DNA from: Sphagnum compactum
Lineage: Eukaryota; Bryophyta; Sphagnopsida; Sphagnales
NCBI GenBank assembly: GCA_965153455.1
Contig: OZ234494.1
Location: 27,271,354-27,335,353 of the forward strand
DNA: 64,000 bases
Direction: 5' to 3'
A program made the position numbers and the translations under genes. Below are positions 1 to 9,815 of the stretch, piece after piece (position 1 is the first letter of the stretch; each line of letters begins with the position of its first letter). The notes beneath the pieces were generated by a model. That model was not told the origin of the DNA, made no database searches, and worked only from the letters and a program-made list of their open reading frames with translations.

Positions 1-244
1 TTAGACAAGAATTTGAGCCATCAAGGAGAAGGAAACAATGTAAAAAGGGTGAAGGTACATACCAAGTACTAGTGAGTAATCAACTTGGAAGAAGAATAGA
101 CCAAACTCATGGGATTCCAAGCAAGGTAATAGTACCCATTTCAAAACCTCAAACAATTGATACAACGCCAATTATGATGACATAAGCAAACACATCTATG
201 GGATGGCCACCACCAATTCCAATAAACTATGAAGAACCGGATTA

Positions 245-1060
245 ATGGTGAATTTGGGGGAAGGGGTTCCAATGGCCAGGCCTTATCAATCAACTTTGAA
301 GTGTCCAAATCATAAGAAAGATGCAAATTTAGATGCTTACGTGAGAGTATTTTATGTAGCTATAAGAAAAAATGGAGAAACATCTAAGGAATACATTATC
401 AATGCATTTAGTTATACACTGAAAGAGATGGCATCAGATTGGTGCCATAATTATGTGTCAAAGTTTCTTGACTATATTTTTTTTGAGCTCACACAAACGT
501 TTTATAAATGTCATTGGAAGACTAAGAATGATGAACATATTTACATGGCACTCAAGAATATCAAATAGGGAAAGACTAAACAAGTTGACGTGTACTATGA
601 ACACATATAGGAGTTAGCTCATGGATTGCAAACACCAACCACATGTAGTTTTTTAACCATTATGTTTTGGGTGGGATTATAATCCTATCTGAGGATTACA
701 ACTACAAGAATGAAAAGGACTACAATACAATTGCAAAAGGTGGTTTTATTGTGTGAACAAGGGATGACACTAGTAGAAGCTCAAAGTGCACTATCGATAC
801 CATAGATTAACAAACCTATAACAACATCAAAACCATAAACGGAAACATGAAAGTCTCTTAAACACTACACAAATTGTGAATGAGATAACCACAATGTAGA
901 AATGTGTTGAGTAAAGAAGAAAGAGGAGCCAACTATAGCAACGATGGAAGCTACCACTCAAACTCAAAAGGTTCAAAAGAACATTGTTCATATGCATGCC
1001 ATATCTATGGTTTGAATGGGCACAAGATGACAAATTGTGTTTAGTTTGTAGAGATGCAGA
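245..1060 (+). pseudogene. gag remnant of Ty3/gypsy relic
   Basis: The longest open piece (245-568, 107 codons) reads as a retrotransposon gag segment, with a central tract resembling the usual capsid-like repeat-gag domain (a Trp-Cys-His stretch near 440 and an aromatic-rich stretch near 475). Further along, in another frame near 985-1040, a zinc-knuckle-like sequence CHIYGLNGHKMTNC is readable. The second cysteine of the expected C-x2-C-x4-H-x4-C pattern is tyrosine here, so the knuckle is damaged. Stops and frame changes separate the two parts. The start at 245 is only the first ATG of the open piece and need not be the original start. This remnant encodes no functional protein. Confidence 0.6.
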
Positions 1061-1629
1061 ATATGTTTCAAAGGAAAAATACACCAAGCTTAGATGGAAA
1101 AGTGGCAGCTGATGTTAGAATAGTCGCCACAGACATAAATGTAATAGATGTAAATGTTGCTACCAAAAGCAAAATCATAGAAGAACATGTGTTCTAAGAT
1201 AAAGAGCCATAGAAAAAAAAATACATTACAGATTGGGAGAAGGTGGAGAAATTAAAGAAGACAATGGTAAAAACCAACCAACAATTGCAGAAGGCATAAA
1301 TTGCAAATGAAGGCCCTTTTACATCAATGGAAGGATGGAACATAATGTGGTCGAATATGCTCGATACTACAATTTTTATAGAAACTCCAAAGTATTAGGA
1401 ATTTATAGTCTCACAAAATAGGTTGATATCAATAAAAAAACAATTCAAAATATTAATAAACAGTTGTTGGAAACTAGCTATATTTTGAACTTGGGGTAGT
1501 TATTGAAAATGGCTCCTAAGTTGAAAACATATCTATGGTAGAAAATGAAACCAAATAAACCATAGAGTGTAAGAAAAGTAATTACAAAAAAAAATGCCAT
1601 TTGTAGTACCAAAAATAACAATAACAACT

Positions 1630-1960
1630 ATAGTTATTGATAACCATATGGTAGTTATTCAAGAACAAATTGGGAAAAATATTGTAGAAGATGTTTTGTT
1701 AGATGGTGGATTTGGAGTTAATATCATTACAGAATAGTTAAGATTGAGGTTGGGGTTGCCAAAGCCTAAACTCACACCATATAATCTAAGGATGGCAGAT
1801 CAAACCATTATAAAGCCAATGGGATTGATTTGCGATTTTAAAATATATGTTCACAACATACCTTGTATTACTACATTTCCTGTGTAATAGACATTAGTTA
1901 TTCCATGCTACTAAGGAGACCATGGTTGAGGGATGCCAGAGTAGCACATGATTAAGAAAA
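1630..1960 (+). pseudogene. Aspartic protease remnant of Ty3/gypsy relic
   Basis: Near 1690-1735 the + strand reads LLDGGFGVNII, matching the retropepsin active-site pattern L-[LV]-D-[GS]-G-[AS]-x-[VI]-N found in plant Ty3/gypsy pol. In place of the usual serine after the double glycine there is phenylalanine. The downstream sequence keeps protease-like spacing and then meets stops around 1890. It sits between gag and reverse transcriptase, as expected. It is broken by stops and is not expected to be active. Confidence 0.6.
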
Positions 1961-2542
1961 CAACATAGTGACCATTCAAGGGAATGGAACGGTCAAAACC
2001 ATAATGGTGACTAAGCACTTGGGAATAGAGGTGAAAAGACCATAAGTGTTGTTATGCTATGATTACCAGAATGGTATCACCAATGAGGAGAAGGATATCA
2101 TATTTGCTATAGAACATAATTGTTTTCCATATGCATTATTAGTCTACTAGATGCATTTCAGTCTGTCAGAACCACAAAGTCCAACCACAAAAGTATTGAA
2201 ATCAAGATGCATAGTACATAATTGAGTAGTACAACATCTATTTTAGTAGAGGGAGAGATTACAAATAGATATGAACTAATAGTTGCTTTAGAAGAAATAG
2301 TGTATCGAGAAACATATTATGAACACCAACCAAGGAATGTTTAGATATATGAAACCTTGGCAAAGGTCAAGTCTCAAGAGTTGCAAATAGTCGGTTGGAT
2401 GTTAACAAAAGAATAATAGTTAACAAACCTCAATCTGGGGACTAAAGAAGAACCACAAATGGTGAAGGTGAATTTTAAATTACAATTAGAGAAGGTGTTG
2501 GAATTGGAAAAACTTTGAGAATACAAGGATGTCTTTGCATGG

Positions 2543-2880
2543 ATGTACAAAGATCTAAAGAACATTCCATCGGGGTTAGCCCAAGAAAAAATAGAATTGG
2601 ATACAATCATACCATTAGCACATCAGGCCAAGTATAGGTTAAATCCAAATTACGTTGCAATAGTGAAATATGACATTGATAAATTGTTAGTAACAAGTTT
2701 TATACAACTTATGCAAGAGGCTACATGGCTACCACTAATTGCGATAATACCAAACAAGAATGGGAAGCTCAGAATCTGTGTGGATTTTAAAAAGTTGAAC
2801 GCAACAATGAAGAAGGATGCTTTTCCATTACCATTCATAGATGAGGTACTAAACATAGTGGCAAGGTGTGAGGCATATTT
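2543..2880 (+). pseudogene. Reverse transcriptase, first half (interrupted)
   Basis: This open stretch encodes the N-terminal fingers of a Ty3/gypsy reverse transcriptase: a His-Gln-Ala-Lys-Tyr-Arg tract followed by the conserved motif LRICVDFKKLNATMKKDAFP, where the family has [LI]R-[VM]-CVDYR-x-LN. The reading frame is lost at 2881, where a solo LTR begins. After the insertion the same gene resumes at about 3706 with the Gly-Tyr-Ser-x-Tyr-His motif. A small antisense ORF across the same bases is a shadow. Confidence 0.8.
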
Positions 2881-3700
2881 TGACGCACTCCTTAGTCCCG
2901 GGGTGAACCCACTTGAGGGTTCGCCAATGTGAAGTTGCGGAAAGTTGGGATCGAAGGGCACGTTCCCGACTTCCAACTCTAGAAAGGGGTAGAGGGTTGA
3001 GTTGGAAGCCCCGAGATTAGACTAGGAAGATGGACTAGTAGATCAAGCACGAATCTGCATACAAAACCAACCACAAATGGGTTAGTTCACATTCGGGAAC
3101 ACCCTTGGGTGTTGGGACAAGCCACGGGCACTTTGGACTACTTGACTCACCACGGCCCGGACTCGGGGGAAGCCACCACCTTCCCCCTTATAGTTATCTC
3201 TGCAGCTCGCCGTGGAGGCTACATCGAAATGGCACATTTTGTTGGGACTCCCGAAATGGAGTCCCGAAATTGTCCCGGCTAGACTCCTAGAACTTTGAAC
3301 GGCCATAACTCCCGACTGCAGAGTCCGATCGTGACGAGGTCTGAACCAAAGTTGTAGCCCTGGTCGAGATCTTTCCAATGCCATGTCGCACTCTCAAATC
3401 GGATGTCAGGAAGAGGTCGATTCCCGACTTTTAGTGGTCGGGAGTCAAACTGCCAGTTTGACTCCCGGCCCTTCTTTTGCCCATAACTTGGGCTGCAGAA
3501 GCCCAAATGACCAATGCGAGGCCATTTTCGATATCTACGTTTCAAGACCTTTCCAATGACACTAAGGACACCCTAATGCGAGGTGTTTTGGGCCTTGCTG
3601 TTGAGCTCTGAACATTCGGGAGTCCCGGAGGACTCCAAACCTCCAACTTTTCCAAGTGTTGGGCTTCACCCCCACACTTGGACAAAATGGGGTTGCGACA
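2881..3700 (-). mobile_element. Solo LTR (820 bp) inserted in reverse transcriptase
   Basis: The insert begins TGACGCACTCC and ends GGGGTTGCGACA, so it has the 5'-TG...CA-3' ends of an LTR. A 5-bp duplication, tattt, flanks it (2876-2880 and 3701-3705). Removing the insert restores continuity of the surrounding reverse transcriptase reading. No coding capacity for pol is present. Read on the minus strand, it shares long blocks with the LTR at 61259-62169, including a near-palindromic tract built on GTTTGACTCCCGGCC and a later block ending GGTGGTGGCTTCCCC; this sets the strand call. It is richer in G+C than its surroundings. The small ORFs inside it on both strands have no known homology and are probably chance. 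Confidence 0.85.
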
Positions 3701-3705
3701 TATTT

Positions 3706-4640
3706 AGTTTTGAATGGATATTCTAGGTATCACTAGATATCCATAGTTCCAAAAGACATATACAAAACAACCTTTGTCATAGATTGGAAATCATTTATAT
3801 GGAGGGTGATGCCTTTTGGAGTGAAAAATGAACCTCCAACATTTCATAGAGTTATGACAAAGGAATTCAGAAAATATTTGGATAGTTTCATGAAGATATT
3901 CCTAAATGATTTCACATTATATAATGACATGGAGATTCACTTGCAGAAGCTCAAATTATGTTTTCAAAAGTGCAAGGAATACAACATCAATTTAAACCCA
4001 AAAAAATGCTTTTATGGTATTTTCTAGAGTAAATTTTGGATTTATTGTATCAAAAAAAGGTAAGCTACTTGATCTAAAGAAAATATAGGCGATTGTGAAC
4101 ATGCTTGTATCATTATAGATTCAAGTATTCAATGGCATGGCATAATTATACAAATGCTTTATAAAAAAATTCTAGAAATTATGGCTCTAATTACTAATTT
4201 CACAAGGAAAGCAAAAAGTTTTGCGTGGATAGAATGTTAGAAAGCTTGGGAGCTTATATAGAAAGAATACATTGAAACACTAATTTTAATACCACCAAAA
4301 TGGGACATGGAGTTCCATGTTCACACAAATGCATCATTGTGGGTTGTAGGAGCTTTACTAGCACATAATATCACAAGGAAAAATGCTAGACTTCTTAATA
4401 GTGCATAACAAAATTATAATATCACAAAAAGAAAACCCTTAGCTATGGTCTTTGCATTGCTTAAGTTTAGGCATTATTTGTTGGGAAATAAAATTGTGTT
4501 TTATGTAAATCATATGGCTTTACTTTACTTGGTAAACAAGTCACAAGTGTCAAGGAGAATACCTACGTGACCTTACAGTTGTTTTTGGAGTATGACTTCA
4601 CAATAGTATATAAGTTAGGCAAAACTCATGTAGTTGCAAA
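3706..4640 (+). pseudogene. Reverse transcriptase second half and RNase H remnant
   Basis: After the solo LTR, the reading continues with a Gly-Tyr-Ser-Arg-Tyr-His motif, then in the open piece 3806-4027 with MPFGVKNEPPTFHRVM (the family motif is MPFGL-x-NAPATFQ-x-xMN). The polymerase active site, normally [FY]-x-D-D, reads F-L-N-D here, so a catalytic aspartate is lost. RNase H follows at about 4310-4640: the first Asp of its D-A-S motif is Asn. Near 4470-4540 the typical block for 'KFRHYLLG' and 'LVNK' is still readable. Many stops lie between these landmarks. The enzyme is dead. Confidence 0.75.
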
Positions 4641-4899
4641 TGTTTTGTTTAGATTGCCTGATACTATAGAACCCACATGAATCCTAAAACAAATCATAGA
4701 TGCCAACATGTTCTTCACAAAACCAAAATGGTTGAATGATGTCAAAAGTTTTTTACAAACGTGACAAATGGAAAAGTCTTTGTCAACATGACAAAAACAA
4801 CGGTTGGCCAGGAGGGCTGGACCCTTTACAAATGAAGAATGACGTTTTGTATAGGATGGGACAAGACTACAAATTGAGGTGATGTTTGTTAACCATAGA

Positions 4900-5805
4900 A
4901 ACCCAAAAGGTGATGAAGGAGTTACACAAGGGAACAACAGGAAGACACTTTGCAATCAAGATGACACAAAGGAAATTTTGGACATAAGGTACTAATGACC
5001 CATAATGTATAAAAATGTTAATGATATGTAGATCTTGTGATGCGTGTCAGCGTACTAGAAGGTTGGTTACATAGAATTTGGCTAAGTTAGTTATAACTTT
5101 TCCAGAATAACCATTTATGAATTGGGGATTTGATTTTGTAGGACTAATTAAATTAGCAAGAAGGTATATATAAAGAAGATTAACATATTGGTGGGCCATA
5201 GATTATGCAACAAAATAGGTGGAGGCCATAACGTTAAGGACAAATATTGTAATAGCAACAACAAAAAATTATATGAATGCATTCTTACTTGATTTGGATG
5301 TCCACTAACAATAGTCACAAATCAGGGGTGCATTTTATAGGTGATGTTATCAAACATTTGACATATCATTTCTTATTAAAACATATGAGTTCCACTTTTT
5401 ATTACCCACAATGGAATGGGCAGGCAAAGTTCACTAATAAGGTATTTGGAACATTGCTAACTAAATTGGTGAATGAAAATAAAACAAATTAGGATGAACA
5501 TTTACCAACAATTTTGTTTTCTTACATAATAACATATAAGGTAGTTATAAGATATACACCATATCAACTTGTTTATGGGTTACATCCTTTAATGCCTACA
5601 GAATACATTCTATCAATAATTTGTAGTGAACACAAAAAAGGAAATCCTATGAAAGTTTTAACAAGTAGAGTTTCAAAGCTAGAGAAGCTTTAGGAAAACA
5701 CACTATAATTTAAGGTGAAATTAGGAGCATAGCAATGGCATAGGGCTTTGTGGAGTGAACAAAAGAATATAGAAAAATAATTCAAATTTGGTGATTTTGT
5801 GTGCC
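4900..5805 (+). pseudogene. Integrase remnant of Ty3/gypsy relic
   Basis: A zinc-binding H-H-C-C region is partly preserved near 4925-5055 (C-D-A-C-Q is clear). The catalytic core begins near 5110 with a W-G-F-D-F-V-G block and an A-I-D-Y-A-T-K block near 5195. The readings need several frame changes, and stops are frequent. The C-terminal part at 5700-5805 still shows the basic helix and the F-K-F-G-D-F-V block, then passes without a gap into copia RNase H sequence. The small ORF 5277-5492 lies in the core in a mixed frame. Confidence 0.65.
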
Positions 5806-6056
5806 TATTGTGATGTAGATTGGGCTAGCAATATGGACGACCACGAATCCATGTTAGGTTATGTTTTCTTATTAGGAAATATAATTTAAGGTGAAATTAG
5901 GAGCATAGCAATGGCATAGGGCTTTGTGGAGTGAACAAAAGAATATAGAAAAATAATTCAAATTTGGTGATTTTGTGTGCCTATTGTGATGTAGATTGGG
6001 CTAGCAATATGGACGACCACGAATCCATGTTAGGTTATGTTTTCTTATTAGGAAAT
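5705..6056 (+). repeat. Perfect 176-bp tandem duplication across gypsy/copia junction
   Basis: Bases 5705-5880 are repeated without an observed difference at 5881-6056. Each copy contains the end of the gypsy integrase, the junction, and the start of the copia RNase H. The surrounding elements are heavily mutated, so two identical copies imply a recent duplication, or an assembly error. Confidence 0.95.
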
Positions 6057-6463
6057 GGTGCTATCAATTGGAATAGCAAGAACCAAACCTTTATTGTTAT
6101 GGGCCATCAATAAAAGTTGAATGTATGGCAACTTCACAAACAAGGCAAGCAACGTGATTTTCACCACTTTTAGAAGCATTGGTGTTCCATAGATGAAACC
6201 CATTGTCATATATGATGACAATCAAAGTTGTATATCTTTATCAAAGAACCTAATCTTTCATGTTCGTATGAAGCATATCAAAATTCATCATCATTTGGTG
6301 TGAAAAAAGACTAAAAAAAGGCTTTGTTAAGTTTGTATATTACAAAATAGAGAATATGATTCCAGATATTTTGATCAAGGGACTTTCTTTTGACAAGCAT
6401 GAATAATTCTACCATTTGATGGGTGTGACTATGTGTGTAACTTAATAGTTCGTTGAATGGGGG
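5982..6463 (+). pseudogene. Ty1/copia RNase H (3' end of pol), truncated
   Basis: The second copy of the duplication continues into a recognisable Ty1/copia RNase H and C-terminus. Visible landmarks are CDVDWAS (family Y-x-D-A-D-W-A-G), GYVFLLGNGAINWNS, YDDNQSCISLSKN near 6210-6250, a K-H-I-K-I-H-H-H block near 6265-6290 and the terminal D-I-L-x-K-G-L block near 6360-6385. Several stops interrupt it. Everything upstream of RNase H is missing, so the element is 5'-truncated at the gypsy junction. A purine-rich tract (gaatggggg) directly precedes the LTR and is the polypurine tract. Confidence 0.8.
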
Positions 6464-6847
6464 TGTTGGATATCAACTTCCTACCAAATTACTAAAGCTA
6501 TTTTTACCAAGTTTTAATTACTCTAGTTAAGTTAGAGATATTTGTGATACATGTACATACTTTTGGGATTGAGATATGTTAAGTAAGTTTACTCAAATAT
6601 CTCTAATTAAATTTAATGTGAAATATCTCAATGCATGAAATGATGACCTTGTCCATCTATCTTCTACAATAGGTAACATCTGCATGGGGGTGTTCACCTC
6701 CTATTTAGATTAGGCAATAGCTTGGGGGTGGATCGCAAGTTTTTAAGTAACATCTATGTGATCCTAAGGTTGAGTGGAGAGCTTGTAATAAAAATCAATA
6801 TTTTTATCATCTCTATTCTTCCATCGATCCATTGTAAATTTCCAACA
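6464..6847 (+). repeat. Ty1/copia 3' LTR
   Basis: The 384-bp segment begins TGTTGGA and ends TCCAACA, a perfect 7-bp inverted repeat with TG...CA ends, and it follows directly on a polypurine tract downstream of the copia RNase H. That is the expected 3' LTR position and typical copia LTR size. No 5' partner LTR is present in the window because the element is truncated upstream. The small ORF at 6722-6907 crosses the LTR end and is not a gene. Confidence 0.85.
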
Positions 6848-7222
6848 CAAATGGGTCACCAATGTTCATCAAAACATATTAAAACAAACCTCTATTTTGA
6901 GGTATAGAATTGTAAATATGAAAAACACTTGGAGTGCATAGAATTGAATGGCTGATAACCTTTATTATAGAGAATAGCGTGAATTACTCTGAACGCAATG
7001 TAGCAAGCTACAATCCCTCACAGTAGCACAAACACATCTCCAACGAAAATTCATGACCCACATAGTACCAAAACTATACTGGATGCACTTTGGCTTTGAG
7101 TTTGTCAATGTATATAGGTGGCCATAATGATAATGGAGAATTTGATAGTGGCACTATCTGTATTTCCAAATTTGGGTTCAATACCAGTGTTGGATCGGTA
7201 TACAGGCCTGTGCCTGGTATCA
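6848..7222. other. Intergenic, no gene seen
   Basis: No coding similarity or structural signal is seen, apart from the start of a degenerate GGTAT/ATACC-rich repeat from about 7170. The ORF 7090-7317 runs into the MITE and is not supported as a gene. Confidence 0.5.
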
Positions 7223-7534
7223 ACCAGTGTTGTGCAGTTATTAGAATCTGCTACAAACACCCACCAGTTATCAAATTCAAAGCATTGATTTGGTATATAA
7301 CCATGTTTTTTTTTTAAAAATCAAAATTTCAAATAATTATTTTTATGGCTGCCAATTCTTTCATGAAAACTGCCAGCCAATTCTTTGATGTTTCTGAAAT
7401 AATTGGAACTGATGACTCTCTGATTCTGATTTTTTTCTTAAAAAAACTGGAACCAGTGGTTCTTTGATTATGAACATTTTAAAGAACAGGAACCACTGGT
7501 TATTTGAAAAATCAAATAACTGCACAACACTGGT
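7223..7534. mobile_element. MITE with about 19-bp terminal inverted repeats
   Basis: The sequence ccagtgttgtgcagttatt (7224-7242) is matched by its exact reverse complement at 7515-7533, giving a 312-bp non-coding element, one base longer at each end. The interior has imperfect inverted repeats such as gaaccagtggttcttt and its partners around 7455-7505, so the whole could fold back. The termini lie inside an older GGTAT-rich repeat, and the word ctggtatcaa occurs just outside each end (7214-7223, 7542-7551). This blurs the target site duplication, so the superfamily is not assigned. A diverged relative is at 21270-21625. Confidence 0.7.
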
Positions 7535-7790
7535 ATGAACACTGGTATCAAGGACCCAATGACCTGGAGCAATATCAGCCTTCTAGGAACCTGAGGTACT
7601 GTACGAGGTATATACATGCCTCACACTAAATATCAATACCAGGTTTATACCTACATACCACACAGAAATCAGTCCTCTAGACTAAACACCAGGACGAGGC
7701 TGAAAGTATTTAAAATTACCGAATATACTAGGACCAGGCTGGTATGTCCAAAAGTCAATACCAGACCATCAGTGCTCAACACCTAATCCT
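7535..7790. repeat. Degenerate ATACC/GGTAT-rich repeat
   Basis: The words taccagg, ggtat and accagg recur irregularly. An inverted, diverged counterpart lies at 53150-53540, where the minus strand shows the same order of blocks (cctgaggta, aatatcagc, aataccagg, atatatt.gcctgg). This points to an old interspersed repeat family with no coding capacity. Confidence 0.45.
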
Positions 7791-9574
7791 GTCCTAGGAT
7801 ATGGTTGCATCCTCACCTAGTATTTCACATCCCATGCACACAACAAACCATGGGCTTGGTGGTTTTGTCAACTATCATTCACGTTGCTGAAGGATGACAA
7901 ACAATATGGATTTGCCACACAAAGCAAACTGCAAAGTTGAACTCTCTTCTCCACATCTCTGAAGCAGCTTTCATCCTTGAGGATTCAATGACCACATCTG
8001 TGATGCCCTGCTTCCACTAGATTAACTATGTCATATCCACAATGGCACAAAATTGGTAATCAAGCCAATGTAGTCTAGTACCTGCAACAACAGGGTATGT
8101 CTATAATGTAAATACATAGAAATGCAGTAATTGAATGCTGAAATTTATGTTGTCCTACAAATTAGGACTAATCATGACTTGTAACAATCTCAAATAAGGG
8201 CTAACTAATGGTTAAGGCTAACAAGTGGTGCCACTCTCTCTTATATGTGGAGACTTTTTTTGAAGTGTTGTTAGATATATTGCCTGTATAAATTAGTTTA
8301 TAAGTTGTTTAGTTGCATCTTGACATATTTGCACCTCCATGATGCTTAAAATAATTTGTCTGTTGGAACTTAATCTCATTGAAACCCGCAGAATTTTTTT
8401 TCTCAATTTGCCATGTGGTGTAGATCAGGTTCAGAAATAACCACATGACAATTAAAGATACAACCTCAAGAGAGGAACTTAAATTAAGAGGATAAACAAG
8501 AAAGTAACCTCTCACACAAATTACATTGAGAATACTAATGACTATCATCATCAAATTTTGGCTTTAACTAAACCAAACGTCTTACAACCTACTCTGCTGG
8601 TTAACACAAACATTTTTGGATGATATAAAAAATATCCATATTCTAGAAGAACAGAGTCAGAACTATTTGACTACCTAAGTTTATTTGGTAATTTTATTCC
8701 TATCTACTGCACATCTGCACAAGTCTTTTATATTGGGAGTGGTGGGAGAGTTGCTCGTGAAGGTCCAATGATAGACTTTCTAGTGAGTATTACAATTTGA
8801 AATTTTGATTTCCCTTTCTCATTGATGAAGCTTCAAAAATATTGATGACATTACATTTTCCCCTACCTTCAGTACATTTACTCTGTGGTATGCAACATGC
8901 CCATTCAACTGCAATGCCATTTAGAATATTATTCAGATCTTGAGCATCAACAATACTACAACCTGCAGCAAAACTCCACTTGGAGTTCACAACCACTTGG
9001 AGAACAACAACTCATCTGATGTGACTACAATTTGAATTCCCTAGTCATCAATTCATACACTTGGAACCACAGAAGATGTTCTTGGAAAACCTTTCAAGGT
9101 GGTTGTGAATCTATTGTGGGAAGTATTCTCACAGATGTACCAACACTCACAACAAGGATGATGCTTTTGCAACAATGCATATTTGACAATGCATTATCAT
9201 CAATCTGCACCTTAGCAATTTTTCAATGCTGCGCATGAACTTCAGAGCCTTGTTCATGATCATTTTTATATGTTTCGAAGAAATTTGATTCATCACTCAC
9301 AAATGTACATCATGTGGTTATCCAATCTGCTAAGGCTGCAGAATTGCGCTCAACTGGGAAGAGAGGGGTTCTACTGTAGCTTGCTTTTACATGCTGAACC
9401 AGGCACAAAAAATCCAACCAAAAAGAAAAAAAGCACAGGCATGAGATCTTCTGGACACCTGCACCTACATTGTGTGTCACATCTCGAGTACCAGATCTGC
9501 ACAATCCACACAAAGCACAGGTGAATATTGTTTAAACTCATATCATCATGAATATTCATGAGCAATTGCATGTT
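7791..9574. other. Intergenic, no gene seen
   Basis: Only short ORFs on both strands without recognisable motifs. No promoter, RNA gene or repeat structure could be supported by reading. Confidence 0.5.
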
Positions 9575-9755
9575 TTCACAAGGACCTGAATTGAGTAAAT
9601 GATCATGTTTGAGAGCACCATGGGCATTGCATGTCCAATTTCACGACCTGAATTGACAAGTAAATGATGGTCAAGAGCACCATGAGCAAGGCCATGTGTT
9701 TCATGCAAGTACCTGAATCAAGTGATGATCTTTGAGACCAATACCTAGCACAAAG
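9575..9755. repeat. About 70-bp imperfect tandem repeat, three copies
   Basis: The pattern 'acctgaatt..a..aagt/gtaaatgat.. ttgagagcaccatg.gca' occurs near 9583, 9648 and 9710 with progressive divergence. It lies just downstream of the candidate gene on the minus strand, in its likely 3' flank. Confidence 0.6.
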
Positions 9756-9815
9756 AGAGAGGGAGAGGAACAACAAACTAACAGCAAAATGGTTCCTTTT
9801 CCCAGAGGGCCAAGA

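Larger units (their letters stand above)
1..5805 (+). mobile_element. Decayed Ty3/gypsy retrotransposon, 5' end outside window
   Basis: The order gag, protease, reverse transcriptase, RNase H, integrase can be read on the + strand by following homology across many stops and frame changes. The order RT-RNaseH-integrase is the Ty3/gypsy order. No 5' LTR is visible, so the element begins upstream of base 1. Its end is lost: the integrase C-terminal region runs straight into a Ty1/copia RNase H at about 5806. The reverse transcriptase is interrupted by a solo LTR at 2881-3700. In-frame stops are dense throughout, so this is an old, dead copy. It belongs to a different lineage from the better preserved element at 25111-32828, whose protein motifs differ. 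Confidence in the class is high; the exact inner boundaries are approximate. Confidence 0.85.

Noticed and set aside
3082-3545. Several ORFs on both strands within 2881-3700
   Set aside because: They lie within the solo LTR, have no recognised motif and overlap each other.
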